From assembly GCA_029245245.1 (NCBI GenBank), contig JAQWPT010000005.1:62001-126000 (forward strand): 64,000 nt of DNA, read 5' to 3'. Source of the stretch: Phycisphaerales bacterium. Lineage in GTDB: Bacteria; Planctomycetota; Phycisphaerae; Phycisphaerales; SM1A02. The notes under the pieces were generated by a model. The model saw nothing but the letters and a program-made list of their open reading frames with translations, did no database searches and was not told where the DNA came from. How positions within the stretch are numbered: position 1 is the first letter of the stretch; the number at the start of each line of letters is the position of its first letter. This document shows positions 50,063 to 59,989 of the stretch, piece by piece. The translations under genes were made by a program, and so were the position numbers.

Positions 50063-51754
50063 GTGCCTGACGGATCGATCTACAGCCTGCAGTCGGACGA
50101 TGTCCCCTCGTTCCGGACGCCGGAATGGGCCAAGGATGCGATCTGGTACCAGGTCATGGTCGATCGATTCCGAAACGGCAACCCTGCCAACGATCCCGAC
50201 CCGGTTCGTCCCTGGCGAAGCCGCTGGTACGAGGCCAGTGACTGGGAGGGCACCGATGGACAGACCTTCTACGAGTACTACGTCTTCTCCCGTCTCTACG
50301 GAGGCGATCTGCAGGGCCTGGGCGACCGGCTCGACTACCTCAGGGACCTCGGAGTCAACGCCCTGTACCTGAACCCGATCTTCCAGTCCCCCAGCCACCA
50401 CAAGTACGACACGACGAGTTACGTGCATGTCGACGAGCACTACGGGACCAGCGGAGACTCCGCCGTTGGCGCGTCCACCGAGGACCTGCTGGATGCTTCG
50501 ACCTGGAGCATGACCGGCAGCGACGAGGTGTTTCTCGGCTTTCTCAAGGAAGCAAAGGCACGGGGCTTTCGGGTGATCATCGACGGGGTCTTCAACCACG
50601 TGGGCACCTCCCACCCCGCCTTCGTCGATGTCCTGGAGCATGGTCGTGACAGCCGCTACGCCGACTGGTTCGACATCACCAGTTGGGAACCGTTCGAGTA
50701 CGAAGGCTGGGCTGGCTTCAAGGAGCTCCCCGCGTTCCGCAAGGACGATGAGCACGGCATCGCTTCCGAGTCGGCGCGCCGCCACCTGTTCGAGATCACG
50801 CGACGGTGGATGGACCCCGATGGCGACGGTGATCCATCGGACGGGATCGACGGCTGGCGACTGGACGTGCCTTCCGATGTGCCGATGCCCTTCTGGCACG
50901 AGTGGTGCGAGTACGTGCGATCCATCAATCCGGAGGCGTACATTACCGGTGAGATCTGGGAGCCGGCCGAGCAGTGGCTTGATGGCCGCAGTTTCGATGC
51001 GGTGATGAACTACCCGTTTGCGAAGATCGCCCTGGAGTGGATCGGCAACCAGGCGCATCGCATCACCGCGTCGGAAGCGGATCGTCGGTTCGCGGAACTT
51101 CGACTCGCGTACGACCCGGAGATCACCTACGTCCAGCAGAACCTCGTCGACAGCCATGACACCGATCGCCTTGTCTCCAAGATCAAGAATCCCGATCGAG
51201 AGTACGACCGGGGCAATCGCGAGCAGGACGACCCGACTTACGACGGATCCAAGCCGGGACCGGAACACTACCGGCGTGCCCGGCTGGTGGCGCTGCTGCA
51301 GATGACCAGCGTCGGCGCGCCGATGATCTACTACGGGGACGAGGCCGGCATGTGGGGTGCGGACGATCCGACGAACCGCAAGCCGATGCTCTGGAAGGAT
51401 CTCGAGCCCTACGAGAATCCGGCTGACAACTTCGTGATGGACGAGCACCTGGACTTCTACCGCCGCGCCATCGCGCTGCGCAATGATCATCCAGCGCTCC
51501 GCCGGGGAACGATGCGGACGCTCCTGGTCGATGACGAGCAGGACACGTGGGTCTTCGTGCGTGCGCTCGATGGCGAGGTGGTGCTCGTGGCCCTCAATGC
51601 GTCGGAGCGCGAGGGGAGGGTCACGATTCCCAGAGAGCTTCTGCCCGATGGGGCGTGGTCATTGGTATTCGGGGGTGGTCGCGCGGCCGTGGAATCTCCC
51701 CCGCACCTGGTGCTGCCTCCGCTGGCTGGTCGTGCCTGGACCCTGGACCAGTGA
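50063..51754 (+). CDS. GH13 alpha-amylase-family enzyme (maltodextrin/neopullulanase-like)
   Basis: 563 residues, cytoplasmic (no signal). GH13 core: WAKDAIWYQVMVDRFRNG, YLRDLGVNALYLNPIF, IIDGVFNHVG, then the triad Asp268 (GWRLDVPSD), Glu297 (ITGEIWEPA) and Asp366 (VDSHDTDRL). The C-terminal beta domain ends PHLVLPPLAGRAWTL. It resembles cyclomaltodextrinases and maltogenic amylases. It lacks the N-terminal dimerisation domain of neopullulanases, so specificity is open. GTG 50063 follows GGAG at 9 bases. It overlaps malQ by four bases and leads an alpha-glucan operon. Confidence 0.93.
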   Translation: MPDGSIYSLQSDDVPSFRTPEWAKDAIWYQVMVDRFRNGNPANDPDPVRPWRSRWYEASDWEGTDGQTFYEYYVFSRLYGGDLQGLGDRLDYLRDLGVNALYLNPIFQSPSHHKYDTTSYVHVDEHYGTSGDSAVGASTEDLLDASTWSMTGSDEVFLGFLKEAKARGFRVIIDGVFNHVGTSHPAFVDVLEHGRDSRYADWFDITSWEPFEYEGWAGFKELPAFRKDDEHGIASESARRHLFEITRRWMDPDGDGDPSDGIDGWRLDVPSDVPMPFWHEWCEYVRSINPEAYITGEIWEPAEQWLDGRSFDAVMNYPFAKIALEWIGNQAHRITASEADRRFAELRLAYDPEITYVQQNLVDSHDTDRLVSKIKNPDREYDRGNREQDDPTYDGSKPGPEHYRRARLVALLQMTSVGAPMIYYGDEAGMWGADDPTNRKPMLWKDLEPYENPADNFVMDEHLDFYRRAIALRNDHPALRRGTMRTLLVDDEQDTWVFVRALDGEVVLVALNASEREGRVTIPRELLPDGAWSLVFGGGRAAVESPPHLVLPPLAGRAWTLDQ

Positions 51755-53151
51755 GCAGGCCGCATCCATTCTTTCGTCGTCGTCGAGCCGGCGTGCTCCT
51801 GCACGTGACGTCGCTGCCGGGTCCCGGAGGACTTGGTGATCTCGGGCCGTCTGCCCGCGCGTTCGCCACCCAGGCCGGAGACGCCGGGCTCACGATCTGG
51901 CAGACGCTGCCGGTGCACCCCGTCGGTCCGGGCAACTCCCCGTACTCTCCCCGCTCCGCCTTTGCCGGCGAGCCCATGCTGCTGTCGCTGGAGGATCTCG
52001 CCAAAGACGGCCTCGTGCCTCGGAGCATGGCCCGGCGCCGACTGGGGCGCACCGGGCACACCGACTGGCGGGCGGCACGTCGTCTCAAGCGTGAAGCACT
52101 GTCCATCGCCTGGCAGCGATTCCACGACGACGGGGGCGAGCGGGATCCGGCCTTCCGGAGATTTGTCCGCCGCGAAGCATCATGGTTGGACGACTGGTGC
52201 ACCACGCTCCGTCGCGGCGAAACACCCGCTCAGCGTGCGTTCGAGCAGTTCCTCTTCGATCGACAGTGGGGGGCGCTGCGTACGCACGCGCGAGGATGCG
52301 GCGTGCACCTGGTTGGTGACCTGCCGATGTTCGTGCCGCTGGAATCGGTCGATGTCCTGGCTCATCCGGAACTCTTCCGCCTCGATGCCGGCGGGAATCC
52401 CACCGTGGTGACGGGCGTTCCACCCGACGACTTCTCACGCACCGGGCAACTCTGGAATCATCCCCACTACCGATGGTCGGAACATCGCCGGACGAAGTTC
52501 GCATGGTGGATCGATCGCATCGCCCGCCAACTTCGACTCTTCGATGCGGTCCGCATCGATCACTTCATCGGGTTCCACCGGGCCTGGGAGGTCCGGGCCG
52601 GAGCTCGGGATGCCCGCGTGGGTCGCTGGGGCCGGAGTCCCGGTGATGAACTGCTCGGCGCGGCACGTCGACGTCTGGGCCCGATGCCGCTGTTCGCCGA
52701 GGACCTCGGGGCGGTCACCCGAGAGGTCATCGCCTTGCGCGATCGTCATGGCCTGCCTGGTATGCGCATCCTCCAGAACGCGTTTGGTTCGCCCAACTCC
52801 GGGGATCTTCCCGCCAACCATCCCCGGCATGCGGTGGTCTGTACCGGGACGCACGACAACGCCCCTCTGCGTGGCTGGTGGCGGACGCTGCCGCCGGCGG
52901 CCCGTCGCCGGGCCGAGGGCCTGGCTGGTACAGGCGATCCGATCACCGGCCTGGTTCGCGTCTGCCTGGCGTCGCATGCCAACACGGCGATCCTTCCGGC
53001 GCAGGACCTGTTGGACCTGGGATCCGCCGCCCGCATGAACCGCCCGGGGACGCCACGTGGCAACTGGACATGGCGGCTGCCACCGGCGATGCTGCCCCGC
53101 TCCCGTGTTCGATCGATTCGAGCCCTGCTCGAGGACACGGGTCGGATCTGA
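51751..53151 (+). CDS. malQ: 4-alpha-glucanotransferase
   Basis: 466 residues, GH77. Transfers alpha-1,4-glucan segments between chains. Family signatures: RAGVLLHVTSLPGPGGLGDL, TIWQTLPVHPVG, GNSPYSPRSAF, VGDLPMFVPLESVDVLA, VRIDHFIGF (catalytic Asp), PLFAEDLGAVT (catalytic Glu) and CTGTHDNAPLRGWW. GTG 51751 overlaps the GH13 stop (GTGA), so translation is coupled. Length is usual for MalQ. It sits between GH13 and glucan phosphorylase, as expected for glycogen or maltodextrin recycling. Confidence 0.96.
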   Translation: MSRPHPFFRRRRAGVLLHVTSLPGPGGLGDLGPSARAFATQAGDAGLTIWQTLPVHPVGPGNSPYSPRSAFAGEPMLLSLEDLAKDGLVPRSMARRRLGRTGHTDWRAARRLKREALSIAWQRFHDDGGERDPAFRRFVRREASWLDDWCTTLRRGETPAQRAFEQFLFDRQWGALRTHARGCGVHLVGDLPMFVPLESVDVLAHPELFRLDAGGNPTVVTGVPPDDFSRTGQLWNHPHYRWSEHRRTKFAWWIDRIARQLRLFDAVRIDHFIGFHRAWEVRAGARDARVGRWGRSPGDELLGAARRRLGPMPLFAEDLGAVTREVIALRDRHGLPGMRILQNAFGSPNSGDLPANHPRHAVVCTGTHDNAPLRGWWRTLPPAARRRAEGLAGTGDPITGLVRVCLASHANTAILPAQDLLDLGSAARMNRPGTPRGNWTWRLPPAMLPRSRVRSIRALLEDTGRI

Positions 53152-53171
53152 ATGCAGCGGGAACTTCGCCC

Positions 53172-55262
53172 TTGACGTCCATCACCGAAACAGACCTCCG
53201 CCGGCAGTTGCGTGAACTGGCCATGAACCTCTGGTGGTCCTGGTCACCGCCGGCACGTCGATTGATGGCCGGCCTCGATACTGCGGCCTGGGATTCGACG
53301 GGCCACGACGCCCTGGCGGTCATCGAGGGGCTCACCGATGAGCGACTTGGTCGACTCGAGTCCGATGCCACCTTCATGAAGGAACTGGATTCGGTCTTCG
53401 CCTTGCGGCAGGCGGCCCTGGAGGGTGAGACCTGGTTCGACCGTCGGCATGGATCCGATGCGGGCGATCTTCGCATCGCCTACTTCTGCTCCGAGTTCGG
53501 CCTGCACGAGTCCATTCCCCAGTACGCCGGTGGGCTGGGCATTCTTGCCGGCGATCACCTGCGTTCCGCGTCCGACCTGGGGCTGCCCCTGGTGGGCGTG
53601 GGCATCGTCTACCACGGCGGGTACTACCGCCAGTGCATCGAGACGGATGGCCATACACGTGTGGAGCATCCCGACTTCAATCCCGATCGTTCACCCATGC
53701 AGGACACCGGGCATGTCATCGAGGTTCCGATGGGCGAGGGAACCGTGTTCGCCCGGGTGCTTCGCATGGACGTCGGTCGCTGCCCGCTCTACCTGCTCGA
53801 CGCCGACATCGACGCCAACAGCGAGCACGATCGGCAACTCAGCGGCTGGCTCTACGGCGGCGATCCGAACCTGCGCATGCGTCGCCAGATGCTGCTGGGT
53901 GTCGGTGGAGCCATGGCCCTGCATGCGGTGGGCGAATGCATCACCGTCGATCATCTCAACGAGGGCCACGCCGCCTTCGTCTGCGTCCAGCGTTTGCGTG
54001 AAGCGATCGAATCGGGGCTGGATCATGATGCCGCGATGGAGGCTGTCCGCAACCGCACTGTCTTCACGACCCACACACCGGTTCCCGCCGGCCACGATCG
54101 GTACGACGTCGGCTCCGTCACCGCACTGCTGGCGCGCATCACCGCTCCGGCCGGCATCAACGAAGCCACCCTCACCGACCTGGGGCGTGAGCATCCCGGC
54201 GCGATGAACGAGCAGTTCTGCATGACGGTATTGGCGCTGCGGTGTTCGAGCCATGTCAACGCGGTCTCGCGGCTGCATCGCCGCGTCACCAAGGAGATGT
54301 GGCAGGACATCTACGGCCTGCGTCGCCGGCAGGCGATCCCGATCGCCCACGTCACCAACGGCATCCACGTCAACGCCTGGATGGATTCGCACGCCTGGGA
54401 CTTCTGGCGTGAGCGAGGGATCGATCTGGAATGCTGCGACCCCGATGTCAATACCTGGGAGTCGGCCGGAGCGGTGGAGCCTGCGGACCTCTGGTGGCTT
54501 CGGAACACGCTCCGATCGAACTTCATCCACGACCTGCGTCGCCGGGTCGCCGCTCGAGCGCAGCGGTTGGGGACCGGCATCGACGCCTCGTCCCTGCTGG
54601 ACCCTGACGCATTGACCATCGGCTTTGCGCGGCGCTTCGCCACCTACAAGCGGGCTCCACTGGTCTTCCATGATCCCGGCCGACTGGCTGCGATCCTCGG
54701 TGCCACGGACCGCCCGGTGCAACTGGTCTTCGCCGGCAAGGCGCACCCCGATGATCGTGGTGGCCAGGAGTACCTGCGCTGGATCGTCGAGCATGCCGAT
54801 TCGGATGTCTTCCGTGAGCGTGTCGTGGTGCTCGAGGACTACGACATCGCCCTGGGCCGGTCGCTCGTCTCTGGTTGTGATCTCTGGTTGAACACGCCGA
54901 TCCGTCCCCGCGAAGCCAGTGGAACCAGTGGGATGAAGGTGCCCATCCACGGCGGCATGAACGTGTCGATTCCCGACGGCTGGTGGCCGGAAGCCATGGA
55001 CGGGACCAATGGCTGGTCCTTCGGAAGCACGGAGGAGTTCGATGATCCGGAGCACCGCGATCAGCGTGATGCGGATGAACTCTACGCGCTGCTTGAATCG
55101 GAAATCGTGCCCGCCTACTACGAGCGGGACGAATCCGGCCTGCCGATGCGATGGTTGCATCGAGTCCGTCGCTCGGCGGTGACCGTCCCATCGGTGTTCA
55201 ACACCCATCGAATGGTGGCGCAGTACCTCCAGGATGCCTATCTGCCTACCCACGGGCGATGA
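53172..55262 (+). CDS. glgP: Alpha-glucan phosphorylase
   Basis: 696 residues, the shorter GT35 type of archaea and many bacteria. Releases glucose 1-phosphate from alpha-glucans. Signatures: AMNLWWSWSPPARRL, YFCSEFGLHESIPQYAGGLG, HLRSASDLGLPLVGVG, DHLNEGHAAF, TTHTPVPAGHDR, GFARRFATYKRAPL, and PREASGTSGMK, with PLP Lys589. Start is a TTG at 53172, 20 bases after malQ. There is no better start, and the conserved part begins ~17 residues further. It is the third gene of the operon. No branching or debranching enzyme follows. Confidence 0.95.
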   Translation: MTSITETDLRRQLRELAMNLWWSWSPPARRLMAGLDTAAWDSTGHDALAVIEGLTDERLGRLESDATFMKELDSVFALRQAALEGETWFDRRHGSDAGDLRIAYFCSEFGLHESIPQYAGGLGILAGDHLRSASDLGLPLVGVGIVYHGGYYRQCIETDGHTRVEHPDFNPDRSPMQDTGHVIEVPMGEGTVFARVLRMDVGRCPLYLLDADIDANSEHDRQLSGWLYGGDPNLRMRRQMLLGVGGAMALHAVGECITVDHLNEGHAAFVCVQRLREAIESGLDHDAAMEAVRNRTVFTTHTPVPAGHDRYDVGSVTALLARITAPAGINEATLTDLGREHPGAMNEQFCMTVLALRCSSHVNAVSRLHRRVTKEMWQDIYGLRRRQAIPIAHVTNGIHVNAWMDSHAWDFWRERGIDLECCDPDVNTWESAGAVEPADLWWLRNTLRSNFIHDLRRRVAARAQRLGTGIDASSLLDPDALTIGFARRFATYKRAPLVFHDPGRLAAILGATDRPVQLVFAGKAHPDDRGGQEYLRWIVEHADSDVFRERVVVLEDYDIALGRSLVSGCDLWLNTPIRPREASGTSGMKVPIHGGMNVSIPDGWWPEAMDGTNGWSFGSTEEFDDPEHRDQRDADELYALLESEIVPAYYERDESGLPMRWLHRVRRSAVTVPSVFNTHRMVAQYLQDAYLPTHGR

Positions 55263-55317
55263 CCAGTTTCTCGTGGTACAGTTTTCCCTTGCACTGAAAC
55301 TCGCAAAGGAGCTGTCC

Positions 55318-57471
55318 ATGAAGAGCACGCTGATTCATGTCGTCGCGGGAATTACCGCACTGTCGTCCTCGATGCTGGCCGTGGCCACGCAGCAGGATGC
55401 GGGGCCCGCACCTGCAATCGCGATCTACTCCGGTGGGATCGATTTCCTCAAGCAGAGCCCCAAGGACCGTGCGCTGCATGATGCATTGATGCTCCTGGAA
55501 CACAATGGACTGGTTCTGCCGGCGGAGGTCGAGTCGGACATGCCGTCAGGCGCCAAGGAGGGACTGGATCTGCTCATGGACATCCTCATGAGCAGGATGT
55601 CCTTCACGCTCTCGTTCAATGATGAAGCCATCAAGCAGGGAGACATGGAGTCCGCGGTGCAACTGCAGTTGACGGTCTACGGCAACAGCGGGGTCACGCC
55701 CGAGTCCCTGCAGCAGCAGGCAAAGCACCTCATCAAGGTCTCCGGTGGCCCCACGATGGAGCCGGTGGACGGTCACGGCGGCCTGGATCGAGTACAGGTT
55801 CCAGTTCCCGTGTACATGGGCATGCAGGAGGTCGACGGCGAACAGGCGATGGTGCTCAGCGTCAATCACCTGCCGAAGACCACATCGCGCGGCTTCGGCC
55901 CCGATGGCACGTTCCCCGGTCCCGGTGGGCCCGGCACCTTCATGGCTGGAGTCGTCGATTTCAATCGCATGAACACGATGCTGCACACCGCAATGACGAT
56001 GGCCCAGATGCAGGGCGCCTCCGCGCCGGGCATGGGGCCCCAGGATGCGATGGAGATGCTCACGCGGTTCGGGATGATGGGACCCGATGCGATGCGGTAC
56101 GAGTGGAATGTCTCATCGACCAGTGACGGAGCGGGCCACATGACCGCGGCCATCAGGAACTACCGGCAGCATTTCGGGGCCCTTCTGGCCGATGCAGCCG
56201 TGAGTCGCGACGACCTGCAGATGATTCCCGAGGACGCGAACTCGATGTCAGTGAGCATCTTCCGGATTCCGGCGATCCTGGACCTCTTCGCCAGCGCAAC
56301 ACGGACTCCCGAGGGTCGCGCCGTCGAGCCCACGCCGATGGACATGGGGCTCTCGATGATCCAGGGTGTGCTCGGGGTCAATCTCCGCACGCAGTTCATC
56401 GACTACATGGGCGACACCATGATCACCTATCGGTCGAAGACGACTGGTGGTGGTGGGTTCATGTCCGGGGTCATGCTGGTGGAACTGTCCAATGCGGACG
56501 GCATGAAGCAGTCCATGGCCACGATGCGGGGGCACCTCAACAAGCTGGCGGAGCGCCAGGCCGACGGGCATGTCCGCCTGGTCAACTGGACCGACGGAGC
56601 CTGTGATGACATCACGACCCTGACCTTTCCGGGATTGCCGATACCAGTTGAACTGAGCATGGCGGTCTGCAACGACATGCTGATCATGGGGCTGTCTCCC
56701 CAGGCCGTGGTCGCGGCGGCTCGCCAGGCGGGCGCAGATCGATCCATCATGGACAACGCGTCCTTCCGGGCCGCCAAGGGCCCCGCCGCCGTCGGCAAGT
56801 CGATGGGGATGCAGTTCGCGGACGTGCCGGCCCAGTTGGCCGATGGCTACGCGATGATGAATGCGGCGATGGCCGCGATCTCCAACTTCACCCGGCCCCG
56901 CATCGAACCTTCACGGGGTGTGAACATGATCCTGCCGACGTACCCGGAACTCGCCAAGGGCGCACGGGCAAACGTCATGACCGCTGCCATGGATGGTGAT
57001 GATCTGCTCGTCACGTGCAGCGGCGACGGGTCCTTCACGGTCCAGATGACGGCCATGATGTCGGATCCCCTGCTGCTGCTCATACCGGCGGGCATGACCG
57101 CCGGCGTCGTGGCTCCGGCATTAAGCAATGCCCGCGAAGCAGCGAGGATTACCGAGAGCAAGAGCCAGGCCAGGTACCTGGCCCGGGCGATCCACGAGTA
57201 CGCCGAGGAACACGACGGGAAGTTTCCCGAGTCGTTGGAGGTACTCGTTGCCAAGCACTACACCGGCGAGAACATGCTGTTCGACAAGCGGACCGGCCAG
57301 AAGTGGGGGTACCGGAATCCAGAAACCTGGAAGCGTTGTACGTCTGTCTGGCCCTTGATCGTTGAAGCGGGTGGCCATGCCCATTTGATGCCCGAGGGAG
57401 GGTTCATCGTCGCCTTCGGCGATGGGCACGTACGTGTCGTGCAGAATCCACACGAACTGGACACGCCCTGA
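55318..57471 (+). CDS. Large secreted protein of unknown function, 717 aa
   Basis: Signal peptide (HVVAGITALSSSMLAVATQ). ATG 55318 has AAAGGAG at 7 bases and a TACAGT (55277-55282) upstream. The first ~600 residues are Met-rich (DAMEMLTRFGMMGPDAMRYE) without a known domain, perhaps DUF3352-like. The last ~110 residues resemble pseudopilin-type or DUF1559-type planctomycete tails: LSNAREAARITESKSQARYL, then IHEYAEEHDGKFPESLEVL and GYRNPETWK, ending FIVAFGDGHVRVV. It probably lies in the periplasm. It follows glgP by 55 bases but has its own start signals, so it need not belong to the glucan operon. Confidence 0.75.
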   Translation: MKSTLIHVVAGITALSSSMLAVATQQDAGPAPAIAIYSGGIDFLKQSPKDRALHDALMLLEHNGLVLPAEVESDMPSGAKEGLDLLMDILMSRMSFTLSFNDEAIKQGDMESAVQLQLTVYGNSGVTPESLQQQAKHLIKVSGGPTMEPVDGHGGLDRVQVPVPVYMGMQEVDGEQAMVLSVNHLPKTTSRGFGPDGTFPGPGGPGTFMAGVVDFNRMNTMLHTAMTMAQMQGASAPGMGPQDAMEMLTRFGMMGPDAMRYEWNVSSTSDGAGHMTAAIRNYRQHFGALLADAAVSRDDLQMIPEDANSMSVSIFRIPAILDLFASATRTPEGRAVEPTPMDMGLSMIQGVLGVNLRTQFIDYMGDTMITYRSKTTGGGGFMSGVMLVELSNADGMKQSMATMRGHLNKLAERQADGHVRLVNWTDGACDDITTLTFPGLPIPVELSMAVCNDMLIMGLSPQAVVAAARQAGADRSIMDNASFRAAKGPAAVGKSMGMQFADVPAQLADGYAMMNAAMAAISNFTRPRIEPSRGVNMILPTYPELAKGARANVMTAAMDGDDLLVTCSGDGSFTVQMTAMMSDPLLLLIPAGMTAGVVAPALSNAREAARITESKSQARYLARAIHEYAEEHDGKFPESLEVLVAKHYTGENMLFDKRTGQKWGYRNPETWKRCTSVWPLIVEAGGHAHLMPEGGFIVAFGDGHVRVVQNPHELDTP

Positions 57472-57476
57472 GCGGG

Positions 57477-57482
57477 TACCAT
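57477..57482 (+). promoter_or_regulatory. -10-like TACCAT before the 257-aa membrane protein
   Basis: TACCAT, seven bases before ATG 57490, no ribosome-binding site. It lies right after the preceding stop. Confidence 0.4.
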
Positions 57483-57489
57483 CCCCGGC

Positions 57490-58263
57490 ATGGAGTCTCA
57501 CCCCACGCCTCCGAGCGAACCCGCCGAAGAAACTCCTGCCGCCGAGGTCGAGCCCTCGGCGGAGGGGTCGGCACCTTCCAAGGAAAGTTCCAACCTCCAG
57601 TTCCTGGCGGCACTGGTCTTCCTGGCCGTCGTCCTGGTGATCGTCGTGCTCTGGGTGATGACGATACTCACGCCCTCGTGGTACACGCCACCGGCGACCG
57701 ATGATGCCGTGGCCGCGGAACTCGCTCAGCAGGCGGAGTTCGGCCTCGTTGAGAACATGCAGAAGATCCGTGAGCCCGGGGAAACATGGCGGCTTCGCAT
57801 CTCCGACGAGGCGGTCAACGCGTGGTTGGGGATCCGCATGGCCAAGTGGCTTGCACACGAGGGGCATCCACCCTGGCCGGAGTACCTCGGTATTCCCCAG
57901 GTCCATACCACGCCTTCGGGCATGATCGTGGCCATTGCCCTGGCTGCCGACAATGGCGTTGGGCGTGTCCTGGGTCTCCAGGTGGCTCCAGAGATCGGGG
58001 AGGAGTCCATGCACCTGTCCGTCGTCGGCGGCCTGCTGGGTCGACTTCCAATTCCATCGCCCCCGGGCTCTCTGCTGGAGATGGTTCGGAATGCCGCCAC
58101 CGATGGTGACGAGGCATCGGTCCTTGCAGTGGACTACCTGATCGACGGGGCGGATTTCCCCTCCGTGGTGGAACTGGTCGATGGCCGAATCGTCCAGTTC
58201 GATGACGTGCAACTGGAAGACGGGGCATTCATCCTCGTCGCCCGCACGTTGCCCCGCCCCTGA
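57490..58263 (+). CDS. Single-span membrane protein, 257 aa
   Basis: Acidic, Pro/Glu-rich N-terminus (TPPSEPAEETPAAEVEPSAE), one strong membrane helix (QFLAALVFLAVVLVIVVLWV), then ~200 residues outside: WRLRISDEAVNAWLGIRMAK, VHTTPSGMIVAIALAADNGV, then IVQFDDVQLEDGAFILVART at the end. The last part has the strand pattern of a small beta domain with lipid-binding look. No family recognised. It lies before nuoG but has its own promoter-like element. Confidence 0.6.
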   Translation: MESHPTPPSEPAEETPAAEVEPSAEGSAPSKESSNLQFLAALVFLAVVLVIVVLWVMTILTPSWYTPPATDDAVAAELAQQAEFGLVENMQKIREPGETWRLRISDEAVNAWLGIRMAKWLAHEGHPPWPEYLGIPQVHTTPSGMIVAIALAADNGVGRVLGLQVAPEIGEESMHLSVVGGLLGRLPIPSPPGSLLEMVRNAATDGDEASVLAVDYLIDGADFPSVVELVDGRIVQFDDVQLEDGAFILVARTLPRP

Positions 58264-58327
58264 CCAGGGGCTGCTGATTGCCCCGGCCCGTGCTACCATT
58301 TCCGCCTGTCGGAAGGAGACAGGGCGC

Positions 58328-59962
58328 ATGCCCAGCATCAGCATCAACGGCCGCGAGTGCGAGTTCACCCAGGGACAGTCGATCCTCGAGGTGGCCCTGT
58401 CGCATGAGCACGAGATCCCCCACTACTGCTGGCATCCCGGGCTCTCGGTCGTGGCCAACTGCCGGATCTGCCTGGTCGAACTCTGGGCTCCCAATCCACG
58501 CAACGACAACGCGCTGGAGGAGATTCCGAAACTCATGCCCGCCTGCCAGACTCCGGCCTCCGATGGTCAGGTGGTCTACACGGATTCACCCAAGGCGATC
58601 GGAAACCAGCGGGCGGTCATGGAATACCTCCTGATCAACCACCCGGTCGACTGTCCGGTCTGCGACCAGGCCGGCGAATGCTCGTTGCAGGACTACTCGT
58701 ACCGCTACGGCCGGTCGGCATCACGGTTCCAGGAACAGAAGATCAAGCAGCCCAAGAAGGATCTCGGTCCCAACGTGCTGCTGTACTCCGACCGGTGCAT
58801 CATGTGCACCCGGTGCGTACGCTTCACGCGTGAGGTCACTGGAACCGCTGAACTGCTGGTCGAGGGTCGCGGAGCGCAGGAGCAGATCGACGTCTTTCCC
58901 GGGTTGGCCCTGGACAACGAACTCAGCGGCAACGTCATCGATCTCTGCCCGGTCGGGGCCCTGCTGGACAAGGACTTCCTCTTCCAGCAGCGTGTCTGGT
59001 ACCTCACGAGTACGCCGTCGATCGACGGACTGACCAGCGGTGGCGACAACATCAACGTCGAGCACAACAACGGCGTCGTCTATCGAATCAAGCCGCGCAC
59101 CAACCCGGCCGTCAACGGGTGGTGGATTTCCGACGAGATCCGCTACGGGTGGTCCTTCCTCCACGACGAGGCTCGCCTTCGACTGCCGCGGTTGCGTGAG
59201 CACGTGTCATGGGAGCCCGAGGAAGCTGCCGGGGCATGGGATGAGGCCATCGATCGTGCCGTTGAAGGACTGCAGTCCGCCGGGCACATCACCGCGATCA
59301 TCAGTCCGATGCTTTCATGCGAGGACGCCTGGTACCTGGGCCGCCTGGCTCGTGAACTGGATCCGAAGGCCACACTGGTCGTCGGGCCGGTACCGATGCA
59401 GGGCGAGGACAAGACGTTCCCCGGCGGGTACACCGTCCGGGCCGAGAAGGCACCCAACGCCCGCGGCGTCCGCCGCGTGCTCACGGCCCTCGGCGGCGAG
59501 GTCGTCGAGTTCGACGCTGTCGCCGGTGCATGTTCCAGTGCCGATGCCGTGCTCGTGACCGGCAACTACCCCAGCGCGTGGGTGACGGACTCCCTGCTCG
59601 AGGCCGTGGGGGATCGGTTCACCGTGCTGCTCGACACCATGCCCAACCGGCTCGTCGAGCGGGCAGATGTCTTCCTCCCGACGGCGACCTGGATGGAGAA
59701 GAGCGGAACGTTCCAGAACGTGGACGACCGGCTCCAGGCGTTCGAGCGTGCGATCGAGCCTGTGGACTACTGCAAGAGCGAGGGCCAGGTCGCATTGGAC
59801 CTGTCCGCACGCCGCCGTGGCGAGGCTTCGACGTGGTTCAACGCGGCGCTGGCCCGCCAGCAGATGGCCTCCGAGGCGGGACTGGAGGCCTTCGTGTCCG
59901 AGGTGCATCAGGCCGTGGCCGAGGTCCGGGTCGAATCCGACATGGAAGTCGTGGACCTCTGA
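58328..59962 (+). CDS. nuoG: NADH-quinone oxidoreductase subunit G
   Basis: 544 residues. The [2Fe-2S] domain (IPHYCWHPGLSVVANCRICLVE, then MPACQTPASDG) is followed by the HxxxC-x2-C [4Fe-4S] segment NHPVDCPVCDQAGECSLQDY and a second 4Fe site, CIMCTRCVRFTREVTGTAEL. Then comes a molybdopterin-oxidoreductase-like domain starting YLTSTPSIDGLTSGGDNINV. Part of the peripheral arm of complex I. It is shorter than the ~700-900 residues of many NuoG because the C-terminal domain is reduced. ATG 58328 follows AGGAGA, and TACCAT (58294-58299) is upstream. No other nuo gene is adjacent. Confidence 0.93.
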   Translation: MPSISINGRECEFTQGQSILEVALSHEHEIPHYCWHPGLSVVANCRICLVELWAPNPRNDNALEEIPKLMPACQTPASDGQVVYTDSPKAIGNQRAVMEYLLINHPVDCPVCDQAGECSLQDYSYRYGRSASRFQEQKIKQPKKDLGPNVLLYSDRCIMCTRCVRFTREVTGTAELLVEGRGAQEQIDVFPGLALDNELSGNVIDLCPVGALLDKDFLFQQRVWYLTSTPSIDGLTSGGDNINVEHNNGVVYRIKPRTNPAVNGWWISDEIRYGWSFLHDEARLRLPRLREHVSWEPEEAAGAWDEAIDRAVEGLQSAGHITAIISPMLSCEDAWYLGRLARELDPKATLVVGPVPMQGEDKTFPGGYTVRAEKAPNARGVRRVLTALGGEVVEFDAVAGACSSADAVLVTGNYPSAWVTDSLLEAVGDRFTVLLDTMPNRLVERADVFLPTATWMEKSGTFQNVDDRLQAFERAIEPVDYCKSEGQVALDLSARRRGEASTWFNAALARQQMASEAGLEAFVSEVHQAVAEVRVESDMEVVDL

Positions 59963-59977
59963 TCCGCCGATCACCTC

Positions 59978-59983
59978 TACAAT
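59978..59983 (+). promoter_or_regulatory. -10 element TACAAT of pyrB
   Basis: TACAAT, six bases before ATG 59990, no ribosome-binding site. Identical in sequence to the metG element. A leaderless pyrB message is likely. Confidence 0.5.
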
Positions 59984-59989
59984 GTCCGC

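Noticed and set aside
53152-53175. ATG at 53152 as start for glgP
   Set aside because: It is in another frame and reaches a stop after seven codons. The TTG at 53172 is the in-frame start nearest the conserved region.
53691-55328. 545-codon open frame opposite glgP
   Set aside because: Shadow of a gene with full phosphorylase motifs, and the frame runs over the start of the next real gene.
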